DNA from: Massospora cicadina
Lineage: Eukaryota; Entomophthoromycota; Entomophthoromycetes; Entomophthorales; Entomophthoraceae
Assembly (NCBI GenBank): GCA_022478985.1
Contig: JAKSZP010009614.1
Coordinates: 1 to 64,000 of the forward strand
Direction of reading: 5' to 3'
DNA: 64,000 nucleotides
The position numbers were made by a program, and so were the translations under genes. Positions within the stretch are counted from its first letter, which is position 1. Every line of letters starts with the position of its first letter. Shown in pieces: positions 12,166 through 22,319 of the stretch. The notes beneath the pieces were generated by a model. That model saw nothing but the letters and a program-made list of their open reading frames with translations. It searched no databases and was not told the DNA's origin.

Positions 12166-12535
12166 ATTTTATTTATTTGAGGCAAGCTGACCAGGGGACA
12201 GACATTACCAAAAGAGAGAAAGAAAGTATTGACATGAAACCAGGGGGTGGAAGGCGAGTTGGTAGGGCGTACAGCTACCAACCTGAAGGTTGCGGGTTTG
12301 ATTCCCACCCTTTGCACATCGATTGGGGTGCCAGCCGAAGGAAGCTATTGGCAGTTAGTAGGTATAATAACACGAAAACCTTACCCATAACGTAACCAGA
12401 AAAATCCGAGTCCCAATCCGGAGGTGAAAAAAACTTTCTACAACAGAGTTGACCCTGTTCAGGTTTCATATCACTACTTTCTTTCTCTATTTCGTAAAAT
12501 GTCCATCCCCTGGTCAGCTTGCATTGAATAAATAT
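12166..12535 (+). repeat. tRNA-like SINE unit bounded by long inverted arms that match the LINE2/LINE3 3' tail
   Basis: A 370-bp unit. The plus strand has a Pol III-like A box (AAGGCGAGTTGG, near 12248) and B box (GGTTTGATTCC, near 12296) in a tRNA-like head at about 12243-12318. The left arm (12166-12245) and right arm (about 12460-12535) are inverted repeats of roughly 75 bp, sharing AAGCTGACCAGGGGA near the tips and GAGAAAGAAAGTA further in. The left arm matches the LINE3 3' end (46070-46095) at 24 of 26 bases. No target-site duplication was seen. It could be a SINE with LINE-derived tail, two head-to-head SINEs, or a foldback element. Confidence 0.65.
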
Positions 12536-12599
12536 TAAAGATTACAGCTACGGTGAAGATGAGCCAGTTCACACCATTGCTGGCATCAAAGAGATTGGG

Positions 12600-14000
12600 A
12601 TGCAAGAGCCAGCTACTCAAAAGAACGGCATCTTAATGAACCTTTGGATCAATAATTGGATATTTTCAGCAGAGGATTTAATGATTATGAATTATGAAAT
12701 GGAAAGGTTAACATAATTGACACTGGGAGCTCCATACCTTTCCCAATGAAGCCTTAACACCATTCTAAGAGAAGAGAAGAAGTCATTTTAAAGGGATCTA
12801 TAGCAACTTATGGATGCAAATTTGTTACAACTCACTAAGAGTCCTTGGGCATCGCCTTACTGCTAGTGAGAAAGAAGGATGGGACTCACCACATATTCTC
12901 ATATTATAGAATATTTTGAGGCCTGACAAAGAAAGATTATTATTCCCCTACATCTCATTAGTGATGTCTTAAAACAACTTAGAGGATAGCGCTAATTCTC
13001 AGCAATGGATGTGTAAAGTTGATATTAGAAGATGGAGCTGTCACCTGAAGGCTAGGAAAAGTGAGCGTTGATTATCAGCTAAGGTCTGTTTGAACCAAAA
13101 CATAAGCCATAGAGATTATGAAACGCCCTGGAACATTCCAATGGGTAATGGAAAAAAATTTCAGAGATTTGAAGATGTCAAGTATGCTCATTTACTAAGA
13201 CAATATCACCGGTACTCAGCATGCTGTTCAAGGATCACCTGACACAGCTTATTGAGGTTTTTACACGGTCAAAGAAAACTTTAAGCTTAAATTAAGCAAG
13301 TGCTTATTTCTGAAAATTAGTTGAATTCTTTGGCTATGAAGTGAATCAAAGAGGAAAAAAAGCATAGAAAAGAAAGGTTAAAGGTTCTACAGGGTCAGTT
13401 TCTATCAAGTGCATGAGAGACTTCCAGGTGTTCTTGTGCATGGTGGGAAACTATTGTTAATAATGTCAAACTTTTTGGACAGGTTTGCCAAGCCTCTCAA
13501 ACACCTACTCAACAAGGGAATAATAACAGTTGGAAACAAGAGCAAGAAGATGGATTCAACTATCTCAAGAAGAAGCTAATGAGAGCCACAATTCCAATAT
13601 ACATGGATTTCTTGAAGGCCCCTTAAATTCATACAAATTCTACTGACGTGAGTATGGAAGACATCTTAGCACAGTTGGATGACAAAGGAGTAGAACACCC
13701 AATAGAGTGTAGCTTGAAGACATTCGCTAGAGAAGAGTTTAACTAAACATTTGCTAAGAGCAATTGACTAGCGATAATTAGAGCTATAAGACACTTTCAA
13801 TTATACGTCTCCAGCATACACTTCAGGATAACTATTGACCATGACTCTCTTAAATGGTTGTAAAAATATGAAGATTATATGGAAGACTATCAATATGTGT
13901 TGTTAAAGTGAAATACTATGATTTTGAGATCCTGCACTAGGCAAGAGAAAAGAACTTGAATGTAGATGGATTTTTGTGGTTTCCCATTCTCCTTTTGCAA
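12600..14000 (+). pseudogene. G3b reverse transcriptase and RNase H remnant
   Basis: Gypsy pol fragment of a copy different from G3a. In order: IDTGSS-PFPMKP at about 12716 (the RT N-terminal D-T-G-x-P-I block), VRKKDGTHHIFSY near 12870, DVLKQLRG and FSAMDV at 12960-13010, a decayed YxDD region near 13190 (MLIY), then RNase H with IHTNSTDVSMEDILAQLDD near 13630. HPIECS follows, and DHDSLKWL near 13840. Stops occur in nearly every block. The wording differs from G4 and G1, so it is another family or a very old copy. Confidence 0.7.
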
Positions 14001-14049
14001 TCTCATATGTCCATAGGATCTACAAGCATATTGAAATCAAAGTAGGATT

Positions 14050-14425
14050 GAAATAAGAGGACGATGCAGTTAAGAATGCTGAAAAGAAGTTTTAGAATGA
14101 CGAAATTCTAAAATATAGACAATTGGTAAAAGAACAACAGGAAATATATAAAATATTTGAAGCCAAGAGAAGATATGGTGCTAGGCATGGAAGGACACCA
14201 TCAAATAGATTAAGGATAGCTACAGAAGACATACCAGCATCTCAAGAAAACCTTTTACTGGGAGGCCATGCTGGATGATATCAATTAATCTCTGATTTTT
14301 TTCATTAATGCGCCCAATACTTTCCTACCCTGAAGAAGTTTGAGTTTTAGCATGTTCCTCCAAGCGTGCCCTTTTACAACGCTTTTATCAATATTGTTGT
14401 ACCATTCCCAAATGTTGAGAATCTC
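14050..14425 (+). pseudogene. G3b integrase N-terminal fragment
   Basis: Follows the RNase H remnant. LLGGHAG and a YFPTLKKFEF-like segment (14260-14345) match the spacing of the H2C2 zinc-binding region (H...YWPTLKKDV). The catalytic core is absent: the frame runs into the outer LTR element at about 14430, and I could not find the continuation after 24588. Confidence 0.45.
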
Positions 14426-14429
14426 TCTA

Positions 14430-15208
14430 GTTTGGAGAAGCCTTTACTTTAAGGTTGATTTATTACTATGATTGATGTCAACTTATTTAATAAAGTTACT
14501 AATGTTGTTTTATAGTTAGATTTGATGTTTAATCAATATTAAAGCTCAAAATAATTATTAAAATTTACCAAAATAATATTTTTGGCCCTAAGACCTAAAA
14601 TCTCTAATAATCCCATATTTTGATACACTGAGTGGTTTCCTATAATAACGCTGAGTAACAGATCAAAGATTTTCAGATTATCTCCCCACTAGTGCTCCAA
14701 CGGTCTGATAAGATTTAAAAGAATTCCCACGCTGATTTATATCATCTTGATATTAAGCCTGAGGCTGTATTAAGTGTTTAACTCCTCCAGTCGCCTCATT
14801 AACCACATTATGCCAATCATTATACCTTACTCTCTATTGGCTTACTAATAGCAGATAATGGAAGCTATTTAACTGTGCTACTTATATTAATCTCAGTTTA
14901 TCCATTAATGATAAATCCTGATATACTCCAATTCTAAACCTGGACTTTGCCATCAACTTCTACATTTCTGAATTTACTTCTACTATCACACGGGTTATGC
15001 TCCTTTCCTCATCACAATCTTGATTTCTCTTGGTACTTCAAATAGTACTAATAACAGATTAATAAAATACTTTTTAAGCCCTAAATTTATATATTAAGAT
15101 CTGATTAACTACTAAGGCGTAAGTTTGTCTATATCAGGAGCTTAGAGAATGTTGGACTGGCTAGCTGTTGACCTGTGCAAGTAGCGTCTAAAAGAACCTC
15201 ACTTTACA
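14430..15208 (+). repeat. outer element 5' LTR
   Basis: Aligns with 23813-24588 along its whole length, including long identical runs such as CACTAGTGCTCCAACGGTCT. The right end is ...CTTTACA, four bases before the primer-binding site. The left end is approximate, within CTAGTTTGGAGAAGC. Confidence 0.8.
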
Positions 15209-15630
15209 CAAGTGGTGCTCGCTACAAGGGGATGTAGTATCAGAAGATATAAATACAAAATGGAAAATTTTCGGGAGATATATGAAAAGAAATTTACTAA
15301 AGGTCATACATAAGAGGAGATTTTAAAGTTCTTTTTATAGTGTTGTAGTTTGATGATCAGCAGAGTGAGGCGCCAAGCAAGCGAAAAGAAGTTTTGTAAA
15401 TGGAATGGTCACCTATTTTACACTACAACAAACAGCAACCTAAGTTAGCTTCTTATTGTGCAGCTGGAGCCTCATATTATCTATCCCTTGCAGATGAAAG
15501 TGAGGAGAAAGAACGAATGCTATACTTAGCATATGCAGCCATAGATAAAAATGAACACGGTTATTATCACATCTTGGTGCATATCAATGAGATATTACCC
15601 ACATTACTCCCTTACTGACTGTTGAAAAAT
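15209..15630 (+). other. outer element primer-binding site and 5' leader with short open frame
   Basis: TGGTGCTCGCTACAAGG at 15213-15229 is the primer-binding site, a variant of the motif in G1, G3a and G4. An open frame at 15400-15618 (72 codons, LADESEEKERMLYLAYAAID) follows. I do not recognise it; by position it is probably the N-terminus of a gag-like protein. It is cut by the G4 insertion at 15631 and the continuation at 22320 is in poor condition. Confidence 0.5.
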
Positions 15631-16147
15631 TGATATGACTGCACAATATAACTAACTATTGCGTATTGGTCTTTTTTCAAATAAGCAACCAGAGTACTGT
15701 AATATAATCAATAAGAATAAATTTATGGCAGTTGATCAACCGCCATTATGAAATCAGGTAAAAATTCAGACACATAATTAAAATTTTACCAAGAAAACAC
15801 TGAACGAATAACTATTGAAGAAACCAGCTTAATTGAGATTTAAACTCATTAGGTAGCAGTGACGAGCATAAAGGTGGTGATGAAGAACAAAGGAAGGTTT
15901 TTTAAAAGAGAATGACCAGCAGTATGACTCTGCCAATGTAAGGAGTTCCTAGCAAAAGTCCCTGAGATTAGTGGTAGTGCGACTATAACATCAAATATAC
16001 ATAACTGCTATAAATCTCACCGTTTCCATTTTATATTTTATTATATTGAAGGACATAAATCGCCATATAGCCCTCCCATTGCATCAGTGGTCATTAGCTC
16101 CTGTGCAACCTTCTTCCAGATTGCATTCATCTGCCAGAAATGTGATA
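15631..16147 (+). repeat. G4 5' LTR
   Basis: About 517 bp, beginning TGATATGAC and ending GTGATA just before the primer-binding site. It aligns with 21653-22319 after removal of the SINE in the latter, for example TTTCCATTTTATATTTTATT against TTTTCATTTTATATTTTATT. The terminal CA appears mutated to TA. Confidence 0.8.
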
Positions 16148-16148
16148 A

Positions 16149-16165
16149 TGGTGCTCACTACAGGA
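16149..16165 (+). other. G4 primer-binding site
   Basis: TGGTGCTCACTACAGGA, one base after the 5' LTR. The first 14 bases are identical to the G1 and G3a sites. Confidence 0.7.
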
Positions 16166-16169
16166 GGCC

Positions 16170-17570
16170 ATTGAGTCAACTAAACAAGTATATCCATCTA
16201 TCAGAGCCATGTCAGATTCATCTAGCGCTAACAGTAATACATCCCTGTTTACTGAGTCAACATGATATGCTGACATTAAAACCAATATGGTCATATTATA
16301 CCAAAACAACGATGAGCTGATCTGTAGACTTAAGTTCCTGGAAGATCAGCTCACAGTGGTAGCCAGATAACTTCATAACGTTGGCTGGCAGAACAATCTA
16401 TCAGCAAAAATCCTCAATGACACAGTCAAACAGTTAAACTGCATTAAACAGAAATTAAAAGCTAAGAATCATTGCTGAAGTTCCCAAGTGAAATTTAAGA
16501 ACAAAAGGGATACAATATAGAAGGATGGGGTCACTGCAATAAGAATAAAGCCAAGAAGATTTCAGAAGAGCTCTTTGTAAACCAAAAAGGCTTTGAGAAT
16601 TAATTTACACACAGCAAAAACTCCAGGGATGACTATGCCTTGCCAAAGGGATTCCTTAAGTGTTCACTGTGTTACTGGCTGATGGTGACTCCGCAGCACG
16701 CAACGCCATGGACAAGCAGAGCTTTGCACCCCCTTCTGCGTCTTCTTCTCGCCTTGGCTTAAACTATGCCAAATATGAAGTGCCCCAGTTCCCTCTAAGA
16801 TCTCATGTCCTTGAACAGGATTAGGGTGTATGCATTGGCAATTTGCCTTCATTCAATTTAGATAAAAGCATGTACATATTTTTCAAGAGCTTTGAATTCA
16901 CAATTGAAGGAGCTTTGGACCACCGTGAGGCAGAGCTACTGATATCCACTTTAGATGTTGAGAGCTCCAACTAGGTTACCTGCTACTTGAGAGATAGCTC
17001 AGTTACCTATCTGGAATTCAAGGACACGTTATTAAACTTGTTTTGGGATGTAGAAAATTGGTCCAGTATAAAGGATGACTTTCTGATGGTTGGATTCCAG
17101 TGGAATAAAACTGTATGGATTTTGTTGATTGATTTACTTTGAAGAACATTTCTTTGTAAGGTGAGAACATTATCTGAGTCTGACATTGGAATCGTGATGA
17201 TTTTGTTAATGAAACCACACTGTGAGCTTAATAACGCAATGGCCCCAGTTATTCAAGATGACATATCTCTACTTAAAATCAACTACCTGTGCTAATTAGC
17301 CACGACATTCAAACCACCTAACTCAGAAAGGTAGCCACTGATGTCCATCGCTGGGCCTCCCACCTTGAGCACCCTGCCACAGATGACCTATAATCCTCTT
17401 TCTAACCCCCAAGAAGAAACTTTAATGAGCTTGGATATAAGATGCCTCTGGAGCTACATGCTTTAACTGTGGCCAATTAGGACACTTTGTAGTACACTGC
17501 CCTTCCAGGTGGTAAGTCCACGCTGTACAGCTGAAAAAAGTAAGATCAAGTAAAAGATCAGGCGGAGTAG
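16170..17570 (+). pseudogene. G4 gag remnant with intact CCHC knuckle
   Basis: The zinc knuckle CFNCGQLGHFVVHC at 17459-17500 keeps all four ligands (C-x2-C-x4-H-x4-C) and marks the nucleocapsid end of gag. Upstream, 16300-16500 encodes a Glu/Lys-rich coiled-coil-like part in broken frames, and 16860-17230 the capsid region. Many stops. By family it would form the particle that packages element RNA. Confidence 0.7.
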
Positions 17571-17939
17571 AAATGTGACACTCTACCTCTGCTTAACTTA
17601 ACTAGTCCCCCTTGAACCCAACGATCTGCTTGATGGTGGACCCAAAAACCACACCGATGTACTTCTAGATCAACAAACTGCTGACAATGTACATGTTCTG
17701 GTCCACTCAGAGGTTAAGGAAGTGGCAGCAGAGGAGGCTCACTGGGTGATACAGAAGCCCTAAGCCTGTCAGATACTGGAGTGAAACTCTTTGAAAGACC
17801 CCAACCCTCTTCAGATGTGCCATTACTTAAAAAAGTAAATATGCCATCCCTGTAGAAACTATCATCTAGAAACCCCAAGGTTAGAATTGCCACCATAGGG
17901 TTCCCTGAGAAAAAAGGTTTTTTGGGCTTACATGTATTA

Positions 17940-18300
17940 AACAATCAAGCTTCTTATTATTTAATTGCCCCTATTTGTGATATTTTCATGGCAAGAATCT
18001 TACGCAATTATAGATAATAGTGCACCCTCTACCATAGTATCAACAAAGTTGGTGGCTAAGCTACCTTTGTTACCTAGAGTGGAGCACTGGGTGGTATAGG
18101 GGACAGCAGGGGTGGAATGCACCATTTCAGAAAGGGTGTTTAGTTCACTGCCTCTTCAGTTTGGATTGATTGCTATCTCTGCACTATCAATTGTGTTGAC
18201 AAACCATAATTATGACATTCTGATTGGAGGATCATTCAAGCGCCATTTTTACGTGGTGGTTGCCATGGCTGAAATAAACATTCAAGATTCTTAGATAAGG
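17940..18300 (+). pseudogene. G4 protease remnant
   Basis: From about 18004 one frame reads AIIDNSAPSTIVSTKLVAKL, the retropepsin active-site loop (normally I-D-T-G-A). The catalytic Asp is kept but the Thr-Gly that follows is changed. After one stop the frame continues as GTAGVECTISERVFSSLPLQ and NYDILIGGSF, the flap and C-terminal strands. It parallels the G1 protease (GTAGAESTISEGAYSVLPLR) closely. Confidence 0.75.
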
Positions 18301-18309
18301 GATCCTAGT

Positions 18310-19570
18310 CTACTCCACCTCAAGCAGTGTGCCAAAAGATTTCGCTAACGCCAACCAAGTTAACCTTTCATACCAAGACAATGTAATTCCCATCCACTAA
18401 TGCAATTGAGAATAGAAAACTAAGGTCCCTCTTGACAAAATTTATGAGTATAAGAGGCTATCTCTACAATCTGAATACAACTTAACAATATCATCTGGTC
18501 ACCAAGCCATAGTGGGAATGGCTTTAAAATACATACCAGAGGGGCTATAAGGGAGGTCTTTGCCCCTGTCAGAATTCTGCCTTGAACACCATGTGGCTCA
18601 GGCATGATGCTAACAGGGCACAGAGAGATAAAAATGTTGCTGGAAAACTTGCAGAAGGATCCGCTGACCGTTCAGAGGCACCAGGTGGTAGCTTACCTAC
18701 ATTTAACCTCTGTCAATGAGGTCTGCAGTTTACATAAAGCTCATATAGCTAGAGATTGGGATTTACACTGAGACTCTATCAGATAATGGTCTTGGTCCCA
18801 ATAAAAACTTATACGGGGTTATTGGAGGAGCAAAAGGATCATGTGATGGCACTATTTGGAAAATATCAAGAGACCTTCACCTCCAATGACCATGACTTGG
18901 GATTCACTTGAAGCGTTGTCCACCGTTTGGATGCTGGAGACCACGTCCCATCCAGTGCCAGATGATCTGCTATTTACAAGCTGTGTAGGAGATTGTTTCT
19001 AAAGAGATCAGGAGACTACTGGAGCAAGAATGTTGTAGCTATCCAAAAGACTCTGGGCTTCCCCGTGTTGATCATCATGAAAAAGGATGGGACCAGCTGA
19101 GTAGTGATGACTACCAAAAACTCAACAATGTTACCAAAAAATCTCATACCCATTGCCAAAAATTGACAATGCCTTGGACCACTTGGACAGTGCCCATTAT
19201 TTTCACGCCATGGACAATATCAGGTTACTAGCAATTCATGCTACTGGAAGCCTAACAAGAGAAGTGCGCTATAATCACTTCTAAGGGGTTATTTCTGCCT
19301 ACTCAAATGCCGCAGGGGTTATTTAATGCCCTAGCCACGTTTCAGAAGGCCATGGACACCATTATTAGAAGAACGCAAGCTATTGTGCATCCTCATTTAC
19401 CTCAACAACATCAACATCCTCTTGAAAATTTTTTCAAAGCATTTAACTTATTTTGAGGAGATGATCCACTGACTAACGGTGACCAACATAAAAATTAAGC
19501 CCTGAAAATGAACTTCTTCAAGGAACAGATAGTATATTTTGGGTTCGAGTAGACACCAAAGGACTTAGGT
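18310..19570 (+). pseudogene. G4 reverse transcriptase remnant with linker
   Basis: 18480-18770 encodes the protease-RT linker (HQAIVGMALK, a VAYLHLTSVNEV block like G1). The RT palm start lies near 18950-19140 (VLIIMKKDGT). The GLFNALATFQ-like block is at 19315-19345. The catalytic box reads YLNN at 19398-19409, where active enzymes have YLDD: both Asp codons became AAC, each a G-to-A change. The thumb continues to about 19570. Inactive. Confidence 0.75.
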
Positions 19571-19599
19571 CACAGCCATCCAAGATAGAAACCATCAAT

Positions 19600-20200
19600 A
19601 AGATGGCTTGACCAAGTATCAAAAGAGATATTCAAGTAATTTTAGGTATGTTCAGTTAATACTGACGCTTTATGCCTAATTTTAGCTGTATTGAGGCCCC
19701 TCTCTCTGAACTTTTAAAGAAAGATGTCACATTTGTGTGGACAAAACGATGCCAGAATGCCTTTGATACTTTTTGGATGGCGTTGATTAATGCCCCAGTG
19801 CTGCAATATATGAACTTCAAGATTGAGTTCATCATACATACTGATGCTTCCCTCTCCACCATGGGAGTGGTACTATCCAATGGAACGATGACAGTGTGGA
19901 GCACCTCATCAATTATTTCAGAAAAGATTAAATGTCATGAATGGAACTACACAGTGACTGGGTGGGAGTGCTTAGCTGTGATTTACGCTTATAAACCGTT
20001 CTAAGTGTACCTCCACGGAGTGAAGTTCAAGGTCATGACCAACCACACTTCTTTGTGCTGGTTAATGAATCTCCAGGAGCTGAAGGGATGCCTCACACAG
20101 TGAGATCTCAAGCTCCAAGCATATATTTTTGAAGTATTCACCACCTCAGTGCAAAACACCAGAACGCTTGTTTATCATGACTAATAGAAGCCACCATAAT
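19600..20200 (+). pseudogene. G4 RNase H remnant
   Basis: A 110-codon open frame (19672-20004) is the best-preserved part of G4. It has LSELLKKDVTFVWTKRCQNA, INAPVLQYMNF and FIIHTDASLSTMGVVLS, with the first catalytic Asp (TDAS) kept. The next block, MTNHTSLCWLMNLQELKG (about 20035-20090), follows after a stop. It sits between the RT thumb and integrase as expected. Confidence 0.82.
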
Positions 20201-20219
20201 GGTGGACCAGTCTGATTTG

Positions 20220-21050
20220 ATGTACAAAAAGATGATCAGCAGCAAGTATGCCAATAAAGACTTCAATAATTCATGCATTAAATAGTATGAGGAAGATACT
20301 TATTCCAAAAATGATGAGATATACAAGAATACAATGGTGCTAAAGTTTATCTTCCCAAAGCCCTCTGTTTTTGGATATTACCATGAACTTAAAATGTGGT
20401 AGGTTATGGAGGGATACATAGAATTTTACAGTTCCTGAAGCTGCATTATTACTGGGACAACATGCCCTTTTGATCTTCTTGAAACGATTTCCTGGTACAA
20501 CCAATGCTAAGTTGAGAAGATTTATTACAAGAGGAACTCCTATTGTATGGTAAAACCCAATTCATTTGGCACACAGTATACATTGACGTTTTGGGGCCCT
20601 TACAGATGGGCGCAAATTTCTCCAAGTATATCAAGGTAATAATAGATCATTTGATGGAGTGGGTGGAAGAACAAGAGATAGAAGATCTAGGGGCAATAAT
20701 CGCTGCAAAATTCCAAATGGAGTGCATCATTTATTGCATAGCTGACCATGGTTCATATCCACAGACAATAGAACCAACTTCACCTCCCATGTCCTCCCTA
20801 AGATATGAATTAATGGCGATCTGCAGGGCACTAATGAGTCAATACCACCCTAAGTCCAACATAACCATTGACGTGCTAACGGAACCCTAGTGATTATACT
20901 CAAAAAGCTTGCATAGCATCTCCTAACTGAGTTGAGCACCCTCATTCCACATCAATTTTTAGAAACAACACCAGCTATCACTGTGACTGGGAAGAGTCTC
21001 TTCCAGTTGCTTTAGAGTAGGCACCCATCCCTGTCTTGCTGCTCTATTCC
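20220..21050 (+). pseudogene. G4 integrase remnant
   Basis: Zinc-binding remnants at 20430-20530 (LHYYWDNM, LLLYGKTQF). The core starts at 20575 with TVYIDVLGPLQMGANFSKYI and VIIDHLMEWVE. The second catalytic region reads IADHGSYPQTIEPTSPP, comparable to the family's SDNGTNFTS block, and SQYHPKSN-like codons appear near 20835-20860. The open part is 20543-20890 (115 codons). The end decays toward 21050. Confidence 0.75.
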
Positions 21051-21059
21051 TGTGTAGAG

Positions 21060-21652
21060 GATACCAGTGGAATAGATCTGCAACGCTATATTTAAATTTT
21101 GGTGTTTGTGCTAATTAAGCTCCTGCTGAAGCATACTCAACAAGACAGGCCAAAAAATCAAGGTCATGACTTTGATCAATGATGGCATAGTAGACTTTTG
21201 CAGCATTAAATAGGAAAAAGTGTCCTGTTCTAAGATAGCACGGATTCAAATGAAGGAACAAACTAATTAATATATAGATTGGACAATTTGAAATAATAGA
21301 GAAGATGTCCACTGACGCTTATACAATCAAAGAGCTAGTGAGCAGCTGGAATATCACATGAGTGCAAGCTAAGTGTCACAAGCCATATAACCAATAGAGG
21401 GAAAAAAGGGGAAAAGGGGGGAAGATAAAACTGGAAAAATTGATAAATATATAATTAATAACGTGTTTTTTATAGCAAAAAGTAAAGAAAGAATTGGCAC
21501 CAACGTGGGGAGTGATCTGCCCACATGAAGGGGAGTCCCTCAAGGAATTGTTTATGGAGAACAGGTTTTAGGAGCCCGTGGACTGGGATAAATTAAATGC
21601 GGCGCCACCAGAATAGTATTGCTCAATCGTGAGGTGGGAAATGCCAGAAAGT
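21060..21652. other. G4 3' untranslated region
   Basis: No convincing coding frame. It runs from the end of integrase to the 3' LTR. A purine-rich tract (GAGGTGGGAAATGCCAGAAAG) lies immediately before the LTR and could be the polypurine tract. Confidence 0.4.
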
Positions 21653-22319
21653 TGATATGACAGAGCAATAGGTTTAACTATGCATATAGGTCAGTCATTA
21701 AATCAGCAACCAGAATAGTGTAATATAATTAACTAAAATTAAGGTATGGCAGTCAATTTACTGTTATGAAATCCAGTAGAAAATAAAGATATACTTATGA
21801 TCTGCTATGATTTTACCAAAAAAATTAATTATATAAATTACAGGTTTGGTAAGAGTGGTTAGCTGAGCGGGTAAAACTGCTTCCACCCCTAGTGCAGGTT
21901 TTGAGTTCGAAACCTGTACTAGCCAAAAAACATTCTCAGTGTGTGGTATATTAGTCCCAAGCTCAACCCACCTCGAGTAATTTAAAAAAAATTACAGGAT
22001 TGGTTGATATTCAAACCCAGCGGTTGCAGCAACAAGCATAAAAGTGTTGAAAAAAACTAAGGAATGGGTTTTTTAGAGATTGACCAGAAATGTGACTCTT
22101 CCAGTGTAAAAAGGTTCTAGAAAAATTCCTAAGATTAGTGGTAGAGCAACTCTATCATTACATAAAGATAGAATCTATAAAAAATCTGATTGTTTTTCAT
22201 TTTATATTTTATTATATCAAGGGCTGGCGATCGCCATATTGCCATCCCATTGCATTAGTGGCCTAAAAGCTCTTGTGCTACCTTCTGACAGATTGCATTC
22301 TTCCGTTAGAAACTTGATA
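21653..22319 (+). repeat. G4 3' LTR, interrupted by a SINE
   Basis: Begins TGATATGAC like the 5' LTR and ends ...AACTTGATA. It contains a 140-bp SINE plus a duplicated 14-bp target, which accounts for its extra length over the 5' LTR. Confidence 0.78.
21851..21990 (+). repeat. complete tRNA-derived SINE with target-site duplication
   Basis: A 140-bp insertion in the G4 3' LTR. The first 75 bp are tRNA-like: an A-box region (TGGTTAGCTGAGCGGGT, near 21856) and a B box (GAGTTCGAAACC, near 21903). The end is A-rich (TTTAAAAAAA). It is flanked by ATTACAGGTTTGGT (21837-21850) and ATTACAGGATTGGT (21991-22004), a 14-bp duplication with one mismatch, typical of LINE-driven integration. It is transcribed by RNA polymerase III by analogy and codes for nothing. 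Confidence 0.85.

Larger units (their letters stand above)
15631..22319 (+). mobile_element. G4: Ty3/gypsy LTR retrotransposon nested in the outer element
   Basis: Related LTRs at 15631-16147 and 21653-22319 enclose primer-binding site, gag with CCHC knuckle, protease, RT, RNase H and integrase in plus-strand order. Same family as G1 and G2 (LTR start TGATATGAC, primer-binding site, integrase wording). AAAAT precedes the 5' LTR (15626-15630) and occurs three bases beyond the 3' LTR end (22323-22327), a possible but imperfect target-site duplication. The LTRs differ strongly and all genes are broken, so it is old. Confidence 0.82.

Noticed and set aside
12240..12320. Genuine tRNA gene
   Set aside because: A and B boxes are present but I cannot fold a full cloverleaf, and the piece is embedded in a longer unit with LINE-like arms.
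12275..12469. Open frame ending KGWESNPQPSGW on the minus strand, and GIKPATFRL in the neighbouring frame
   Set aside because: These are translations of the tRNA-like B-box region on the wrong strand, a known false-protein signature of tRNA-derived repeats.
12716..12733. IDTGSS as a protease active site of G3b
   Set aside because: Only about 100 bases precede the RT VRKKDGT block; the position fits the RT N-terminal D-T-G-x-P-I motif instead.
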